Counted from the stretch's first letter, positions 35,600-45,276 are shown. The stretch is 64,000 nt of DNA from an uncultured Cohaesibacter sp. (GCF_963682185.1 NZ_OY821667.1:3175501-3239500); one strand, 5' to 3'. Numbers and translations: made by a program. Notes: generated from the sequence alone by a model not told the origin.

Positions 35600-35903
35600 G
35601 TGCGCGACAACTTTTATTCCGGGTATGATGGGATGCATTGAAGCGCCTGCGCGCCCCAAAAGGACTTTCCAAAGCCAGAATCAGCGTCTGATTCCAAGCC
35701 ATTCCCAACAGACATGTCTGGGTATCACGTTTGATTGAGCTCTGAAATGCTCTCCATCTGTGGATAAAACAGCCGAAAATGCGCACACACCAGCGGATAC
35801 GACCAATTTACACTATTACACGCAGTGAAAATTTGTAGATGGACTTTTCAAGGATAATTTCTGCTGATATAAATTTCGTCACGGAGCAAGCACTACCCGT
35901 CAG
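35600..35903. other. Gene-free intergenic stretch after the opp operon
   Basis: Only short chance frames occur here (up to 78 codons) with unfamiliar translations. Base composition becomes more AT-rich toward 35860. No promoter, RNA or mobile element was recognised. Confidence 0.4.
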
Positions 35904-35983
35904 GTGTCGCAAGCAGTAAAGCTTAGACAGGTAACCCAACTCGCCCCGTGACGACAGTGTCCACCATGTGTCGCAAGCAGTAA
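35904..35983 (+). repeat. Two direct copies of GTGTCGCAAGCAGTAA
   Basis: Identical 16-base units lie at 35904-35919 and 35968-35983, starts 64 bases apart. Similarity continues more loosely downstream of each unit, with GACAG and GTAACC in comparable positions. A related copy, GTGTCGCAAGCAATAT, reappears at 36453-36468 across the start of the TetR-family gene. They may be regulatory sites or remnants of a dispersed repeat. Confidence 0.55.
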
Positions 35984-36438
35984 GGCGGACAGACTGTAAC
36001 CATTCAAGCTGTTGACGCAGCATCAAATGGTATCTCTATGTTGCGGCATGTTCGGAATTCGCTATTCCAGCATGCCGCACATTGAATCTCTTCCCCAAAA
36101 ATCAAGCTATGTAACGTCTGTATCTCGTTGATGCAGCGTCTTTCTTCATTTTCAGAGCCACTGTCAGATCTGTGCTTGTGTTCTTGAAATCATGAACCAG
36201 TGACAAACTGGCAACTGTGATTAATTTGACCAAAGCATCGTTACGAACTGACATTCGATGTAAGCTGAAGATAGACAAATAGACATTCATTGTCAATCTT
36301 TAAGGGGAAAAAAATTTACAGAAAACGGGATTTCGTATATTGTTTCTAATAGAAAAAATAATTTCAATCGCTAAAGCCAATATACTGTGGTGACAGGCGA
36401 GATTGCAGTCCAGATTTTGAAAGAGGGGATACACATTC
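35984..36438. other. AT-rich gene-free stretch before tetR
   Basis: No credible coding sequence occurs here. From about 36290 the sequence is strongly AT-rich (runs of A at 36307-36313 and TAATAGAAAAAATAATTT near 36350), as expected for a promoter region of the following regulator gene. Confidence 0.4.
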
Positions 36439-36468
36439 GTGTCGCAGGGAATGTGTCGCAAGCAATAT
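36439..36468 (+). repeat. GTGTCGCA repeat overlapping the tetR start
   Basis: GTGTCGCA at 36439-36446 is followed by GTGTCGCAAGCAATAT at 36453-36468, sharing 13 of its first 14 bases (GTGTCGCAAGCA-TA) with the upstream pair at 35904 and 35968. The last two bases belong to the first ATG of the TetR-family gene, so the repeat takes the place of a normal ribosome binding site. Confidence 0.5.
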
Positions 36469-37048
36469 GATGAGCACCAAAGATAAAGTTATTCAGGCCG
36501 CGCATGAGTTGATTTCGCGCTATGGCTATAATCGTACTTCTATGACAGATGTTGCCAAGCAGGCTGGCTTGTCTCGGCAGACCGTCTATGCTGTTTTTGC
36601 CAACAAGGAAGATCTGTTTGCCGAAACCTCCTATAATGTTTTCCGACAGCATTTGAAAAAAACACGGGAAGAAATCACCCATTGCACGTCGCTGGGCGAT
36701 CAGCTGCATATCTATTTCGAGAATATGGTCGTGCAGCCATTCATCTTTTTGCAGAAGCATCCAGAGGCGATAACGCTCTGGAATGACGAAGAAATGAATA
36801 ACCACCCTGCTATCGCTAAGCTAAAGCAAGAGCATAAGCAGTTTCTTGCCGAACTTTTGGTACCATATACCAAACATATTGGTGAGATGGGGCAGTGCCC
36901 TGCCCATATGGCGGAATTCATTATCTTGACTTGTCGTGAAATGAAGTGTGGCAAAGCCAGCTCGATAGAGGAATTACGTCGCCTGCTGGATACTCTTACT
37001 GCATCGATCCTGGCTCTGACTTCCCAAGGGGGAGCTAAAGCAGCCTGA
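36467..37048 (+). CDS. TetR-family transcriptional regulator
   Basis: A 193-residue repressor. The N-terminal helix-turn-helix (about 8-52) contains SRYGYNRTSMTDVAKQAGLSRQ and TVYAVFANKEDLFAE. The remaining helical ligand domain is not assignable to a known effector class. Two adjacent ATG codons (36467, 36470) are possible starts; no good Shine-Dalgarno precedes them. No co-transcribed transporter or enzyme follows; a terminator ends the unit, so targets are elsewhere or are the gene itself. Confidence 0.85.
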   Translation: MMSTKDKVIQAAHELISRYGYNRTSMTDVAKQAGLSRQTVYAVFANKEDLFAETSYNVFRQHLKKTREEITHCTSLGDQLHIYFENMVVQPFIFLQKHPEAITLWNDEEMNNHPAIAKLKQEHKQFLAELLVPYTKHIGEMGQCPAHMAEFIILTCREMKCGKASSIEELRRLLDTLTASILALTSQGGAKAA

Positions 37049-37098
37049 AAGGATAAGCAGGAATAAAGCATCCTGAAGGAAACGGCATAAGATTTACG

Positions 37099-37124
37099 GC
37101 CGGGCCTCTGGGCTCGGCTTTTTT
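37099..37124 (+). terminator. Rho-independent terminator of the TetR gene
   Basis: GCCGGGCC (37099-37106) pairs with GGCTCGGC (37111-37118) with one G/T pair, followed by six T. Confidence 0.82.
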
Positions 37125-37155
37125 GTGTTTGACTAAGCTGGGACGTTTAAGGATA

Positions 37156-37186
37156 TAAAAAATCCCGGAAGCTGAGCTTCCGGGAT
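37156..37186 (-). terminator. Rho-independent terminator of the porin gene
   Basis: ATCCCGGAAGC (37162-37172) and GCTTCCGGGAT (37176-37186) form a perfect 11-bp stem with a TGA loop. Reading leftward, it is followed by TTTTTTAT. It lies 30 bases after the porin stop. Confidence 0.9.
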
Positions 37187-37215
37187 CCAATTATCAGAAA
37201 CAGTGTTAACTGTTC

Positions 37216-38340
37216 TTAGAAGTCACGCTGCAGACGCAGTTTGCCTTCCCAGGTTTCGGTGTCAGCGGTCGTGGCATAATCAAAGTCACGATCGATATAC
37301 TGAACACCAGCGATAACCTTCAGGTTTTTAACTGGTTTGTAGCCGATTTCAGCAGATGCAGACCAGAAATCATAGTCGAGGTTGGTTGTGCCTTTGTCGT
37401 TGTAGTCAGCATAACCACCAGAAACAACGGTCCACAGGTTATCAGCAAAAGCGTATTTCAAGCTAGCAGATACACCATACAGTTCGTTGAGATCATAGTC
37501 GGTAGCACCCAGGGAACCATCAGACATATAAGTGTCGTCGGTGATGCCGTTCCAGCCCATTGCGCCTTCGGTGTAGAAGCCGTTCAGAGCGAAGTTGGAT
37601 CCAGCGGACAGCATGTCGAGGTTGAATACGCCACCAGCTGCTACGGAATAAGCAACATCGTTGTCGTAAGAAGCGTCAGCATAACGAGTCTGGCTCACTA
37701 CACCACCAACTGCGACAGAACCCCAAGCCTGATCAACTTTCAAGCGTGCAATGAGGGTTGGGAGAGACTGACCGGCATAAAGGCCAGTAGTACCAACATG
37801 CTTGTTGTTGGAGATACCCAGGGTAGCGGTTACGCCATTGCCCAGAGCCATGTTGTAGCCGAACTGACCAATGGTGGTATCACCCAGGTCATAGTCGCCG
37901 CCGTACATGTCACCAACATAGTCAACAATACCACCGGAAGTCAGGTAACCAGCATAGAAGCCACCAAGAGACAACCAAGCTTTTGCAACATCAACGTTGC
38001 CATCTTCGCCATTGCCTACGTCACCTTCAAGGCGAACGCGGGAAGACAGAGTGCCGAGTTCGGTTTCTTCTTTGGCGTCGAAGTTCAACTGGCCACGAGC
38101 CCAGATGTCGAATTTCTGGTCAGCACGAGAGTTGGCTTCGCTGAAAACAGCTTCAGTACGGACATAGCCGCTGATTTTCAGGCAGGTGTCTGTGCCTGGG
38201 AGGAAGAAGTAGCCAGCGCCATAAGCGTCGCATACTTTTACATAATCTACAGGCTCTGCTACTGGCAGATCTGCTGCCTGAGCTGCGCCGCCAGCTACCA
38301 AAACGGCTGCAGAACCAAGGATGAGGCTCTTGATGTTCAT
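37216..38340 (-). CDS. Outer-membrane porin, alphaproteobacterial Omp2b/RopA type
   Basis: A 374-residue trimeric-porin candidate. The signal peptide (about 1-22, MNIKSLILGSAAVLVAGGAA ending QAAD) is followed by the conserved start DLPVAEPVDYVKVCDAYGAG. TCLKISGYVR lies near residue 56, two cysteines being typical of this family. Alternating hydrophobic strands lead to a C-terminal Phe (LQRDF) for BAM recognition. The frame is open 27 codons upstream, but AGGG precedes the ATG at 38340 and the signal peptide starts there. It should allow passive entry of small polar nutrients. Confidence 0.92.
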   Translation of the reverse strand: MNIKSLILGSAAVLVAGGAAQAADLPVAEPVDYVKVCDAYGAGYFFLPGTDTCLKISGYVRTEAVFSEANSRADQKFDIWARGQLNFDAKEETELGTLSSRVRLEGDVGNGEDGNVDVAKAWLSLGGFYAGYLTSGGIVDYVGDMYGGDYDLGDTTIGQFGYNMALGNGVTATLGISNNKHVGTTGLYAGQSLPTLIARLKVDQAWGSVAVGGVVSQTRYADASYDNDVAYSVAAGGVFNLDMLSAGSNFALNGFYTEGAMGWNGITDDTYMSDGSLGATDYDLNELYGVSASLKYAFADNLWTVVSGGYADYNDKGTTNLDYDFWSASAEIGYKPVKNLKVIAGVQYIDRDFDYATTADTETWEGKLRLQRDF

Positions 38341-38680
38341 AATTCTGACCCTAGTATTTTTGATAAGCTTGCGACAAGGAGACAATAACCGTTTAATCGT
38401 AAATCGCAAACATACTTTCATCGTCTAAGTGTCAATTGAAAAGTGATGTTGCAAAAAAAACACAAACCACCGCAGACAGCGCAGATTTCTGCGCCTGAGC
38501 TGTGCTGAGTAGCCCGCTCCCTCGGCGTTTTCCATGTGTGAAGAAACAAATCTGACCCTTTGGAGGGCTCTATACGGGACTAGTTTTGAAGAAGACCCTT
38601 GCTGTGGGTAAGGGGAAGAGACCTGGAGTCTCATTTCGCCTTTAACGCTTTCAGCCAAGTTTGTGATGAGCGTCGACAAA
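38341..38680. other. Upstream region of the porin gene
   Basis: No gene is seen. The segment next to the porin start is AT-rich and probably contains its promoter. A run of nine A lies at 38452-38460. Confidence 0.35.
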
Positions 38681-38707
38681 GAAAAAGAGGCCACAAGGAG
38701 CCTCTTT
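38681..38707 (-). terminator. Rho-independent terminator of the NifX-like gene
   Basis: AAAGAGGC (38684-38691) and GCCTCTTT (38700-38707) pair; on the minus strand the stem is followed by a T-rich tail (TTTTTCTTT). It lies about 50 bases after the gene stop. Confidence 0.78.
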
Positions 38708-38754
38708 CTGTATGCGTCATAGTTCAGACAGGTGTGCCTTAACTGTCTTGATAC

Positions 38755-39138
38755 TCAATGCCCACCATGGTGATGGCTATGATCGTGGTCGTGGTTGCAG
38801 TCACAAAGTTGCGGCAGATTCTGACCGTTCATCATGAATTCCTTGACCGCTTCCAGCGGATCGGTCTTCTCAGTAATGCTGGCAATCAGACCACGGGCAT
38901 GCATACGCCGGGCAAAGCCTGCGCCAAAGGAGGCCGATAGAATGACATCGGCGGCATCAAGAGGATGGGGCCCGCTTTTGTCTGCAAATTCATGCATGCT
39001 CATGTCTTTGGGTAAATCCAGGCGATCGGTTTCGACCGGCTGCAGATCGTTGCCCACCGTATAGATAATGAAGCGCCGGGCTTTGCCCGCGTGGTTTGTT
39101 ACGGTGCGGAAATTTTGAGAGGATACAGCAATTTTCAT
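38755..39138 (-). CDS. Dinitrogenase iron-molybdenum cofactor (NifX/NifB-C) family protein
   Basis: A 127-residue small protein. MKIAVSSQNFRTVTNHAGKARRF is the typical start of the NifX/NafY-like fold, which binds Fe-S or Mo-Fe clusters. DVILSASFGAGFARRMHARG is the core motif near residues 64-83. The C-terminus is rich in Cys and His (LCDCNHDHDHSHHHGGH in two blocks), suggesting metal binding. No nitrogenase genes are nearby, so a role in another metal-related process is more likely. GGAG precedes the ATG at 39138. Confidence 0.82.
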   Translation of the reverse strand: MKIAVSSQNFRTVTNHAGKARRFIIYTVGNDLQPVETDRLDLPKDMSMHEFADKSGPHPLDAADVILSASFGAGFARRMHARGLIASITEKTDPLEAVKEFMMNGQNLPQLCDCNHDHDHSHHHGGH

Positions 39139-39421
39139 GTCACGCTCCAAATCGTGAGTCTGGGTCATCTGGCAGGCGAGACGCCATGGCCAGACTGATA
39201 ATGAAAAGGCAAGTGCGGCCAGCCCATGAGGATTTGGCGGCAGGCAAGTGCCCGAGCTGTTCTTGTTCCCCGGTCCGGAAAAAGACACACCAGTTGGGTG
39301 TGGTACAACGCTAAACTAGGATTAGGGGCAGTTGGCCCAAGTTGCAAGTGGGCGTCGCGATTTGAGGGCGCGTTATGCGCAGTCTGCTTCGGCAAAAATG
39401 GCTTCGCCGGATCCTCAGGCA

Positions 39422-40153
39422 TCAGCTGCAAGAGTCTTCCGCTGTATTGGGCTCTTCGGCGAATGTCAAGTGTGTCAGCTCTTCGGCATAGTCTTCAAGA
39501 GCGGCCTCTGCCTTGGGCGTAATCTGATAGATCCCCAGCGAAACCCGCTCAAACCAGCCATAATGATCATCAGACAGGATTCGACGGGCCGTCTCTACGC
39601 CAGTGGTGCGCGCCACGATCGCGGCTTTGGTCGGTCCGTTTTCCGTCAGATATTTAAGGCATTTGAGCGCATCCTGTCGGTAGGCGGTCACCAATGCCTT
39701 CTTGCGTGCCGAGCCGCCTGCGTTCGGATCGCCCACTCTGCGGGCGAATTCGCGCAAAAGACGCGCCTTGCGTGGTTTCATCTGTCGCGGCTTATAGGGG
39801 GCCGGATCCAGATGAGGCGTCACGAAGCCATCCTTCAGCCGGACAGTGATGAGACCAAGCCCAAGACGGCGACAAAGCGCGATATTATTCTTGAGGGATT
39901 TCTGGAACTGTCGGCTGCCGCTGTGGGGCACGGCAATATAAACCGCGTCTGTAACGCCCTGTCGGCTGATGGCCTGATGGAACAGCGTGAGGGAAAAGCC
40001 GAGTTTCAACTCGACAATCAGCGGATCATCCTCACCGCGGCTGGCGACAATATCGGCAGCTCCCACTTCCCCTTTCACCTCATAGCCCTGCTGTTGCAGA
40101 TAGAGTTTGACGGGGGCATACAGGTCGGTTTCGCGGACGGCGGCAGGGGCCAT
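39422..40153 (-). CDS. DUF2161 PD-(D/E)xK-type phosphodiesterase-like protein
   Basis: A 243-residue protein. The N-terminal half resembles the PD-(D/E)xK nuclease fold: YLQQQGYEVKGEV, then ADIVA and VELKLG supply the D...ExK triad (about residues 33-52). The C-terminal half looks like a winged helix (NGPTKAAIVARTTGVETARRIL). This corresponds to DUF2161, predicted phosphodiesterases of unknown role. No toxin-antitoxin or restriction partner is adjacent. AAGGATAG precedes the ATG. Confidence 0.75.
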   Translation of the reverse strand: MAPAAVRETDLYAPVKLYLQQQGYEVKGEVGAADIVASRGEDDPLIVELKLGFSLTLFHQAISRQGVTDAVYIAVPHSGSRQFQKSLKNNIALCRRLGLGLITVRLKDGFVTPHLDPAPYKPRQMKPRKARLLREFARRVGDPNAGGSARKKALVTAYRQDALKCLKYLTENGPTKAAIVARTTGVETARRILSDDHYGWFERVSLGIYQITPKAEAALEDYAEELTHLTFAEEPNTAEDSCS

Positions 40154-40239
40154 GAATTCTATCCTTCACGATAAGGCACGCTCGAATCAGGGCGCTTGAT
40201 TGCCACGAAGCTAGCGGATTCGCAAAGGGAAGGAAAAAT

Positions 40240-40302
40240 GAAAAAGGAAGGGCCGCTCTCTTGTGTCGTCTTGAACCCTGGGGGGACTGAAGAGAGCGGC
40301 CC
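40240..40302 (-). terminator. Terminator of acdS with a large loop
   Basis: GGGCCGCTCTCTT (40250-40262) and AAGAGAGCGGCCC (40290-40302) form a perfect 13-bp stem with a 27-base loop. Reading leftward, it is followed by CTTCCTTTTTCATTTTT. It lies 25 bases after the deaminase stop. Confidence 0.78.
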
Positions 40303-40326
40303 CGGGACGGGGTTGGCACCAGATCC

Positions 40327-41340
40327 TTAGCCGTCCTTATAATAATAGCTGTAGCCGTTGAGCGCCGGAGCGCCGCCCAGATGGGCGTAAAGAACCTTGG
40401 AGCCTTCAGGGAAGAAGCCTTTTTTGGTCAGATCGATCATGCCCTGCATGCTTTTGCCCTCATACACCGGGTCGGTCATCATGGCCTCTGTACGGGCCGC
40501 AAGACGAATCGCCTCGTTGGTCTCCTCGGAAGGAACACCATAAGCCGGATAGGCATAATCAGGGTTGATGACGATTTCATCGTCACGCACGGTGCGGCCA
40601 AGGCCAACGAGCTCTGCGGTGTTGTCCACGATGGAGCGCACCTGAGCACGGGTCTGGTCAACGGTGGCCGAAGCGTCAATGCCGATCACCCGGTCGGCGC
40701 GATCCTGCGCCGCGAAGCCGACAATCATGCCGCCCTGCGTGGAGCCGGTTACGACACAGACAACGATATAGTCGAATTTGAAGCCGAGCTCTTCTTCCTG
40801 CTGCGCCACTTCTTCAGCAAAACCGATATAGCCCAAGGCACCATATTTATGTACCGAAGCGCCAGCCGGAATGGCATAAGGCACGCCGCCAGCATCCTTG
40901 ACGGACTGGATAGCATTTTCCCAGCTCTGGCGAATGCCGATATCAAAGCCATCCTCAACCAGACGGCTGTCAGCGCCCATCAGGCGGGTCATCAGGATGT
41001 TGCCAACGCGATCATAGACTGCATCATAATGGGGAACCCATTTTTCCTGCACCACAACGCATTTCATGCCGATCTTGGCTGCAGCCGCCGCGACCATGCG
41101 GGTATGGTTGGACTGCACACCGCCGATGGACACCAGCGTGTCGGCGCCAGATGCGATGGCATCGGGAATGATATATTCCAGCTTGCGCAGCTTGTTGCCG
41201 CCCATGGCAAGACCGGAGTTGCAGTCTTCGCGCTTGGCGTAAATCTCGACCTTGCCGCCGAGTGCTTCGGACAGGCGGGGGAGTTTTTCAATCGGTGTCG
41301 GACCGAAAGTCAGGGGGTAGCGTTCAAATTTTTCGAGCAC
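40327..41340 (-). CDS. acdS: 1-aminocyclopropane-1-carboxylate deaminase
   Basis: A 337-residue PLP enzyme that cleaves ACC, the ethylene precursor, to ammonia and 2-oxobutyrate. The N-terminus [16 protein letters not shown] and [16 protein letters not shown] (PLP Lys50) match AcdS closely. The residues that separate true AcdS from D-cysteine desulfhydrase, Glu in ARTEAM and Leu in AHLGG, are present. The start is GTG at 41340, preceded by GAGAGG. A much longer open frame continues upstream but would run through the regulator region and add about 290 non-homologous residues. The divergent Lrp-family gene is probably its regulator AcdR. Confidence 0.93.
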   Translation of the reverse strand: MLEKFERYPLTFGPTPIEKLPRLSEALGGKVEIYAKREDCNSGLAMGGNKLRKLEYIIPDAIASGADTLVSIGGVQSNHTRMVAAAAAKIGMKCVVVQEKWVPHYDAVYDRVGNILMTRLMGADSRLVEDGFDIGIRQSWENAIQSVKDAGGVPYAIPAGASVHKYGALGYIGFAEEVAQQEEELGFKFDYIVVCVVTGSTQGGMIVGFAAQDRADRVIGIDASATVDQTRAQVRSIVDNTAELVGLGRTVRDDEIVINPDYAYPAYGVPSEETNEAIRLAARTEAMMTDPVYEGKSMQGMIDLTKKGFFPEGSKVLYAHLGGAPALNGYSYYYKDG

Positions 41341-41508
41341 GGGAGGCCTCTCTGGATCTGGTAGCTGTTTGTTATGATTCCAGACTAGCAAAAATACAAT
41401 GAAAGGTGCTTCGAAATCGGGTGAATTAATTATATCATTATCGATGATTTTCCGATAGATATGATAAATTAAAGAGAAATATAGATAATTTATGAAAGAT
41501 TCTTTCAT
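41341..41508. promoter_or_regulatory. Divergent acdS/acdR promoter region
   Basis: AT-rich 168-base spacer with ATTATATCATTATCGATGAT and similar sequence. AcdR-type Lrp proteins bind this kind of divergent region and activate acdS in the presence of ACC, but no unambiguous Lrp box was defined here. Confidence 0.5.
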
Positions 41509-41976
41509 ATGGAAAAATCTGAACTGGACCGCATCGACAAGAACATATTGCGGCATTTGCAGAAAAATGGACGTCTGAGCAATGCGGAGCTTGCCGAAAA
41601 GGTCAATGTCAGTCCGGCAACCTGCCACAGACGCACGCAGCGCCTGTTTGAAGAGGGCTATATTCTGGGGGTGCATGCCCAGATCAACCCGAAACCGGTT
41701 GGGCTTGGCGCATTGGTTATGGTGGGGGTGGTGCTGGATCACTCCACTCCGGAAAGCTTCAAGGCCTTTGAAGACGCGATTGCATCCATGCCCGTGGTGC
41801 TTGATTGCAATCTGGTGGCGGGGGATTTTGACTATCTGATCACCGTGCGCGTGCGCGACATGGGGGACTTCAACACATTGCACGGCGAGCAACTGATCGC
41901 TCTGCCCGGCGTGCGTCAAACGCGCACCTTCTTTGTCATGAAAGAGGTCAAGAATAACGAGCCACTGCCTTTCTAG
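41509..41976 (+). CDS. acdR: Lrp/AsnC-family regulator, probably AcdR
   Basis: A 155-residue Lrp-type regulator. The N-terminal helix-turn-helix (about 8-55) includes [20 protein letters not shown] and [13 protein letters not shown]. The C-terminal RAM domain (about 65-145) senses a small molecule and forms octamers. Position, divergent from acdS with 168 bases between, is the classic acdR-acdS arrangement of plant-associated proteobacteria. Symbol assigned from context; other amino-acid-responsive roles are possible. Confidence 0.85.
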   Translation: MEKSELDRIDKNILRHLQKNGRLSNAELAEKVNVSPATCHRRTQRLFEEGYILGVHAQINPKPVGLGALVMVGVVLDHSTPESFKAFEDAIASMPVVLDCNLVAGDFDYLITVRVRDMGDFNTLHGEQLIALPGVRQTRTFFVMKEVKNNEPLPF

Positions 41977-42078
41977 GGCAGGAGGTGGGCCAAACAATTT
42001 GCCTTGCGGGCAAGACTCTTGCAAACTTCGTGCAATGGAAAGGGACGCTCTGATGCGGTGCCTTGGAGACATAGCGCG

Positions 42079-43971
42079 ATGACAGTGACCATAAAAGACG
42101 CTCTGGCAAAGGCACGCGCAGCGCAAACAGCGGGCAACTTGCAGGAGGCTGAACGGCTCTATGCCGCCATTTTGCGAGCGGAGCCTGCTGAGGCCGATGC
42201 CAACCATGGCATGGGAACGCTGGCGCTCGCTGTTGGCAAGGTGGCGGAGGCTGTGCCTTTCTTCGGCGCCGCTCTAAAGGCAAGACCAACAGAAGCTGGA
42301 TTTTGGCTCAGCTATATTGAAACGCTGATCAAGCTGGACATGCGTACCGAGGCCAAAGCTGTTCTCGATCAGGCGTCATTGCAAGGCATGAATGGAAACC
42401 CGTTCGCTGCTCTTGCGCAGGTACTTTCTGAAGGCGGTGCGACGCCGGTTGCGCAAAAGCCGCTGAACAATGCCCAGCTGAACAGGCAGCTGAAACGCGC
42501 TCAAAAGAGGGCCAAGGCTGGCGATGCTGAGGAAGCGCAGAAAATATATAAGGACATCATCTCAGTCTTTCCCGAAAACAAGAGGGCGTTGGATGGCCTC
42601 GCCAAACTGCAAGGGCCGATGGTCAGCGAAACTGTGCAAGGGGCAGAGCTTGCCGGTGAAATCGCCAGGGAACTGACTGAGCTTATCGAGGCAGGAGAAT
42701 TCGAGGCAGCACTCAAACGGGCCTCCGCGCTGCAATCGCGCTACCCCCGATCGGTCCTATTGCGCAACATCGAGGGAACGGCCTACACGCAGCTCAACCA
42801 GCATCAGAAGGCCGTAGAATGCTTCCGGCAAGCGCTGGCCCTCGCACCGGATTCGGCCCAGACCCATTTTTATCTCGGGGCTGCGCAGCAAGAGACTGGA
42901 GACCTCAAGGCCGCCATGGAGAGCTTTGAGCATGCCCTCGCGCTCGATCCGGAGCATGTTGCGGCGCATTGCCAACTGGCGGCGCTCAAAAGCTTTCAAA
43001 GGGATGATCCGCAGATAGATGCCATGCGCACGCTTCATCAGAGACCCAATTTGCCTGAAGCCCACCGCTGTCGGCTCAGTTTTGCACTGTCCGCCGCTTA
43101 TGACGGTTTGGGAGATCTCGATAAAGCTTTCGGGGTTCTCAAACAAGGGAACGCGATCCGCAAGAAGATGCTGGGCTATAGCATTGAGAAAGATCGCACA
43201 CTCTTTGCAAATATCTATAAATATCATGACCTGCTGGCAAACAATCCTGCCAAGGTGCACTGTGACCCTGATGAGATCACGCCGATTTTCATCCTCGGCA
43301 TGCCGCGCTCCGGCACTACGCTGGTTGAACAGATCCTGTCATCCCACTCGCAAGTGGGCGCTGCAGGCGAAGTCGAGATGTTTGGTACACTCGGGACGGC
43401 GATCACCAGCGAGCAGAGCCTCCTTACGGAAAAGACGATCCATGACTTCCGTGCCATGTATAAGGCCGTACTGCAGAAGCGGGCAGGAGGAGGCCGATTT
43501 ATAACTGACAAAATGCCTCAGAATTTCAGGTTCACCAATCTGATCTGCAAGATCCTGCCCGAAGCGAAGATCATTCATGTCGAGCGCGATCCTTTTGCCA
43601 CCTGCTGGTCGAACTTCGCGCACAATTTTGTAACGGATACGCTTGGCTATTGCTACGATATCGAGGATATCGCCGACTATTATGCCCTATATAGGCAGGT
43701 AATGGCCTGCTGGTCTGAGCGTTACCCCGAACGCCTGTATCATCTCAACTATGATGCGCTGGTCAATGATCAGGAGGGCGAAACGAGAAAACTCGCCGAA
43801 CATCTCGGGCTGGGATGGGAAGCCGCGCTTCTGCGCCCCGAGGATAACAAGCGCATTGCGCGCACAGCCTCCCAGCAGCAGGTGCGGCAGGGCGTTTACA
43901 AGGGCAGCTCTTTGAAAGGCCGAAAATACGCCCCCTATCTCAACGGCGCATGGGACAGGCTGGAGGAGTGA
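42079..43971 (+). CDS. TPR-repeat sulfotransferase family protein
   Basis: A 630-residue fusion. The N-terminal part (about 1-350) contains several tetratricopeptide repeats, for example [31 protein letters not shown] and [35 protein letters not shown] (each split by the usual A/G/Y positions). The C-terminal part has the sulfotransferase PAPS loop [19 protein letters not shown] and the 3'-phosphate motif [13 protein letters not shown]. It could transfer sulfate to a protein or polysaccharide. GGAG precedes the ATG at 42079. It is convergent with mntH, 18 bases apart. Target unknown. Confidence 0.85.
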   Translation: MTVTIKDALAKARAAQTAGNLQEAERLYAAILRAEPAEADANHGMGTLALAVGKVAEAVPFFGAALKARPTEAGFWLSYIETLIKLDMRTEAKAVLDQASLQGMNGNPFAALAQVLSEGGATPVAQKPLNNAQLNRQLKRAQKRAKAGDAEEAQKIYKDIISVFPENKRALDGLAKLQGPMVSETVQGAELAGEIARELTELIEAGEFEAALKRASALQSRYPRSVLLRNIEGTAYTQLNQHQKAVECFRQALALAPDSAQTHFYLGAAQQETGDLKAAMESFEHALALDPEHVAAHCQLAALKSFQRDDPQIDAMRTLHQRPNLPEAHRCRLSFALSAAYDGLGDLDKAFGVLKQGNAIRKKMLGYSIEKDRTLFANIYKYHDLLANNPAKVHCDPDEITPIFILGMPRSGTTLVEQILSSHSQVGAAGEVEMFGTLGTAITSEQSLLTEKTIHDFRAMYKAVLQKRAGGGRFITDKMPQNFRFTNLICKILPEAKIIHVERDPFATCWSNFAHNFVTDTLGYCYDIEDIADYYALYRQVMACWSERYPERLYHLNYDALVNDQEGETRKLAEHLGLGWEAALLRPEDNKRIARTASQQQVRQGVYKGSSLKGRKYAPYLNGAWDRLEE

Positions 43972-43989
43972 CCCGCTTGATTGAGTATC

Positions 43990-45276
43990 TTAGCTGGCCA
44001 GAAATGGCACCGGAATGCCGAAAGTATCAGCCAGAAGCACGAAGTTGAGCACCAGCACCGCCGTGGCGCCTACCGCAGCAAGCGTACGGATAATTTTCCC
44101 GGTGGCGTAAGCCCCCATGATGTCACGACGGGAGGTGAAAATGATCAGGGCGATCATCGGCACCGGCAGGGAAATGCTGAGGATAACCTGACTGACCACA
44201 AGCGCCTGCGTGGCATTGACCCCCAAGGCGACCACGACAAAGGCCGGAATCATGGTGATCAGGCGTCTCAGCCAGACCGGAATTCTGAAATGCAGAAAGC
44301 CCTGCATGATCATCTGTCCAGCCATGGTGCCAACCACCGAGCTGGAAATGCCCGATGCGATAAGAGACACCAGAAAGGCGCCTGCCGCGAACACGCCAAG
44401 CAAGGGGGTGAGGGTATGATAAGCCGTTTCGATTTCGGCCACTTCGCTGTGACCGATATGGAATGCGCTGGCGGCCATCATGACCATCGCCATATTGACC
44501 ATGCCGGCAACCGCCAGAGCGATGACAACTTCCCAGTTGGAATATTTCAGCACCCGTTTGCGTTCGCCTTCGGTGCGGATCACGGCGCGTGATTGGGTCA
44601 GGCCCGAATGCAGATAGATGGCGTGGGGCATAACCGTGGCCCCGATGATACCCACCGCAATGGTAAGGGCAGCAGCATCTGCCAGTTCTGGGGTTACAAG
44701 CCCTGTTGCGGTATCACCCCATGCGATGGGAGCAACAAAGATTTCGGCCAGATAGCAAAGCCCGATCACGCCGACCATCGCTCCTATGATCAGCTCCATC
44801 GGGCGAAAGCCCTTGCCTTCGAACAACAAGATACCATAGGTGACAATGGCCGTGACGCCCATGCCTGCCAACAAGGGCATATCAAACAAAAGCGCCAGAC
44901 CGATAGCACCCCCAAGAAACTCGGCCAAATCGGTTGCCATGGCAGCGATTTCACTGACAGCCCACATAATCCAGACAACGGGAGTGGAGAAATTATCGCG
45001 GCAAAGCTCGGCCAGGTTTTTGCCAGTTACGATACCGAGGCGGGCTGAAAGGGCCTGAAACAGCATGGCGATCAGGTTGGCAAGCAGCACGACCCAAAGC
45101 AATCCATAGCCATAACCGGCTCCGGCTTGAATGTTAGTGGCATAGTTGCCCGGGTCCATATAGGCAACAGACGCAACGATCGCAGGGCCAGCAAACAGTA
45201 GCTTACTACTCCAACCCCGCTTTTCGCCTGATAGAACAGCGCTCATTTTAAGGCGCGTTTGGTCTGTTGCAAACAT
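43990..45276 (-). CDS. mntH: NRAMP-family manganese transporter MntH
   Basis: A 428-residue proton-coupled divalent-metal importer with about 11 helices. TM1 carries MDPGNYATNIQAG (metal-binding Asp and Asn), and TM6 carries MPHAIYLHSGL, the two Nramp signatures. An internal ATG at 45246 is an alternative start. The promoter contains two MntR-box-like palindromes, and the MntR gene is divergent. Import of Mn2+ under repression by MntR is expected. Confidence 0.94.
   Translation of the reverse strand: MFATDQTRLKMSAVLSGEKRGWSSKLLFAGPAIVASVAYMDPGNYATNIQAGAGYGYGLLWVVLLANLIAMLFQALSARLGIVTGKNLAELCRDNFSTPVVWIMWAVSEIAAMATDLAEFLGGAIGLALLFDMPLLAGMGVTAIVTYGILLFEGKGFRPMELIIGAMVGVIGLCYLAEIFVAPIAWGDTATGLVTPELADAAALTIAVGIIGATVMPHAIYLHSGLTQSRAVIRTEGERKRVLKYSNWEVVIALAVAGMVNMAMVMMAASAFHIGHSEVAEIETAYHTLTPLLGVFAAGAFLVSLIASGISSSVVGTMAGQMIMQGFLHFRIPVWLRRLITMIPAFVVVALGVNATQALVVSQVILSISLPVPMIALIIFTSRRDIMGAYATGKIIRTLAAVGATAVLVLNFVLLADTFGIPVPFLAS

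Noticed and set aside
35904-35983. CRISPR array
   Set aside because: Only two or three short units with irregular spacing, one overlapping a start codon; no cas genes nearby.
40327-42207. A 626-codon open frame beginning far upstream of acdS
   Set aside because: Homology to ACC deaminase starts only at the GTG at 41340; the upstream 290 codons run antisense through the divergent Lrp gene and its promoter and resemble no protein.
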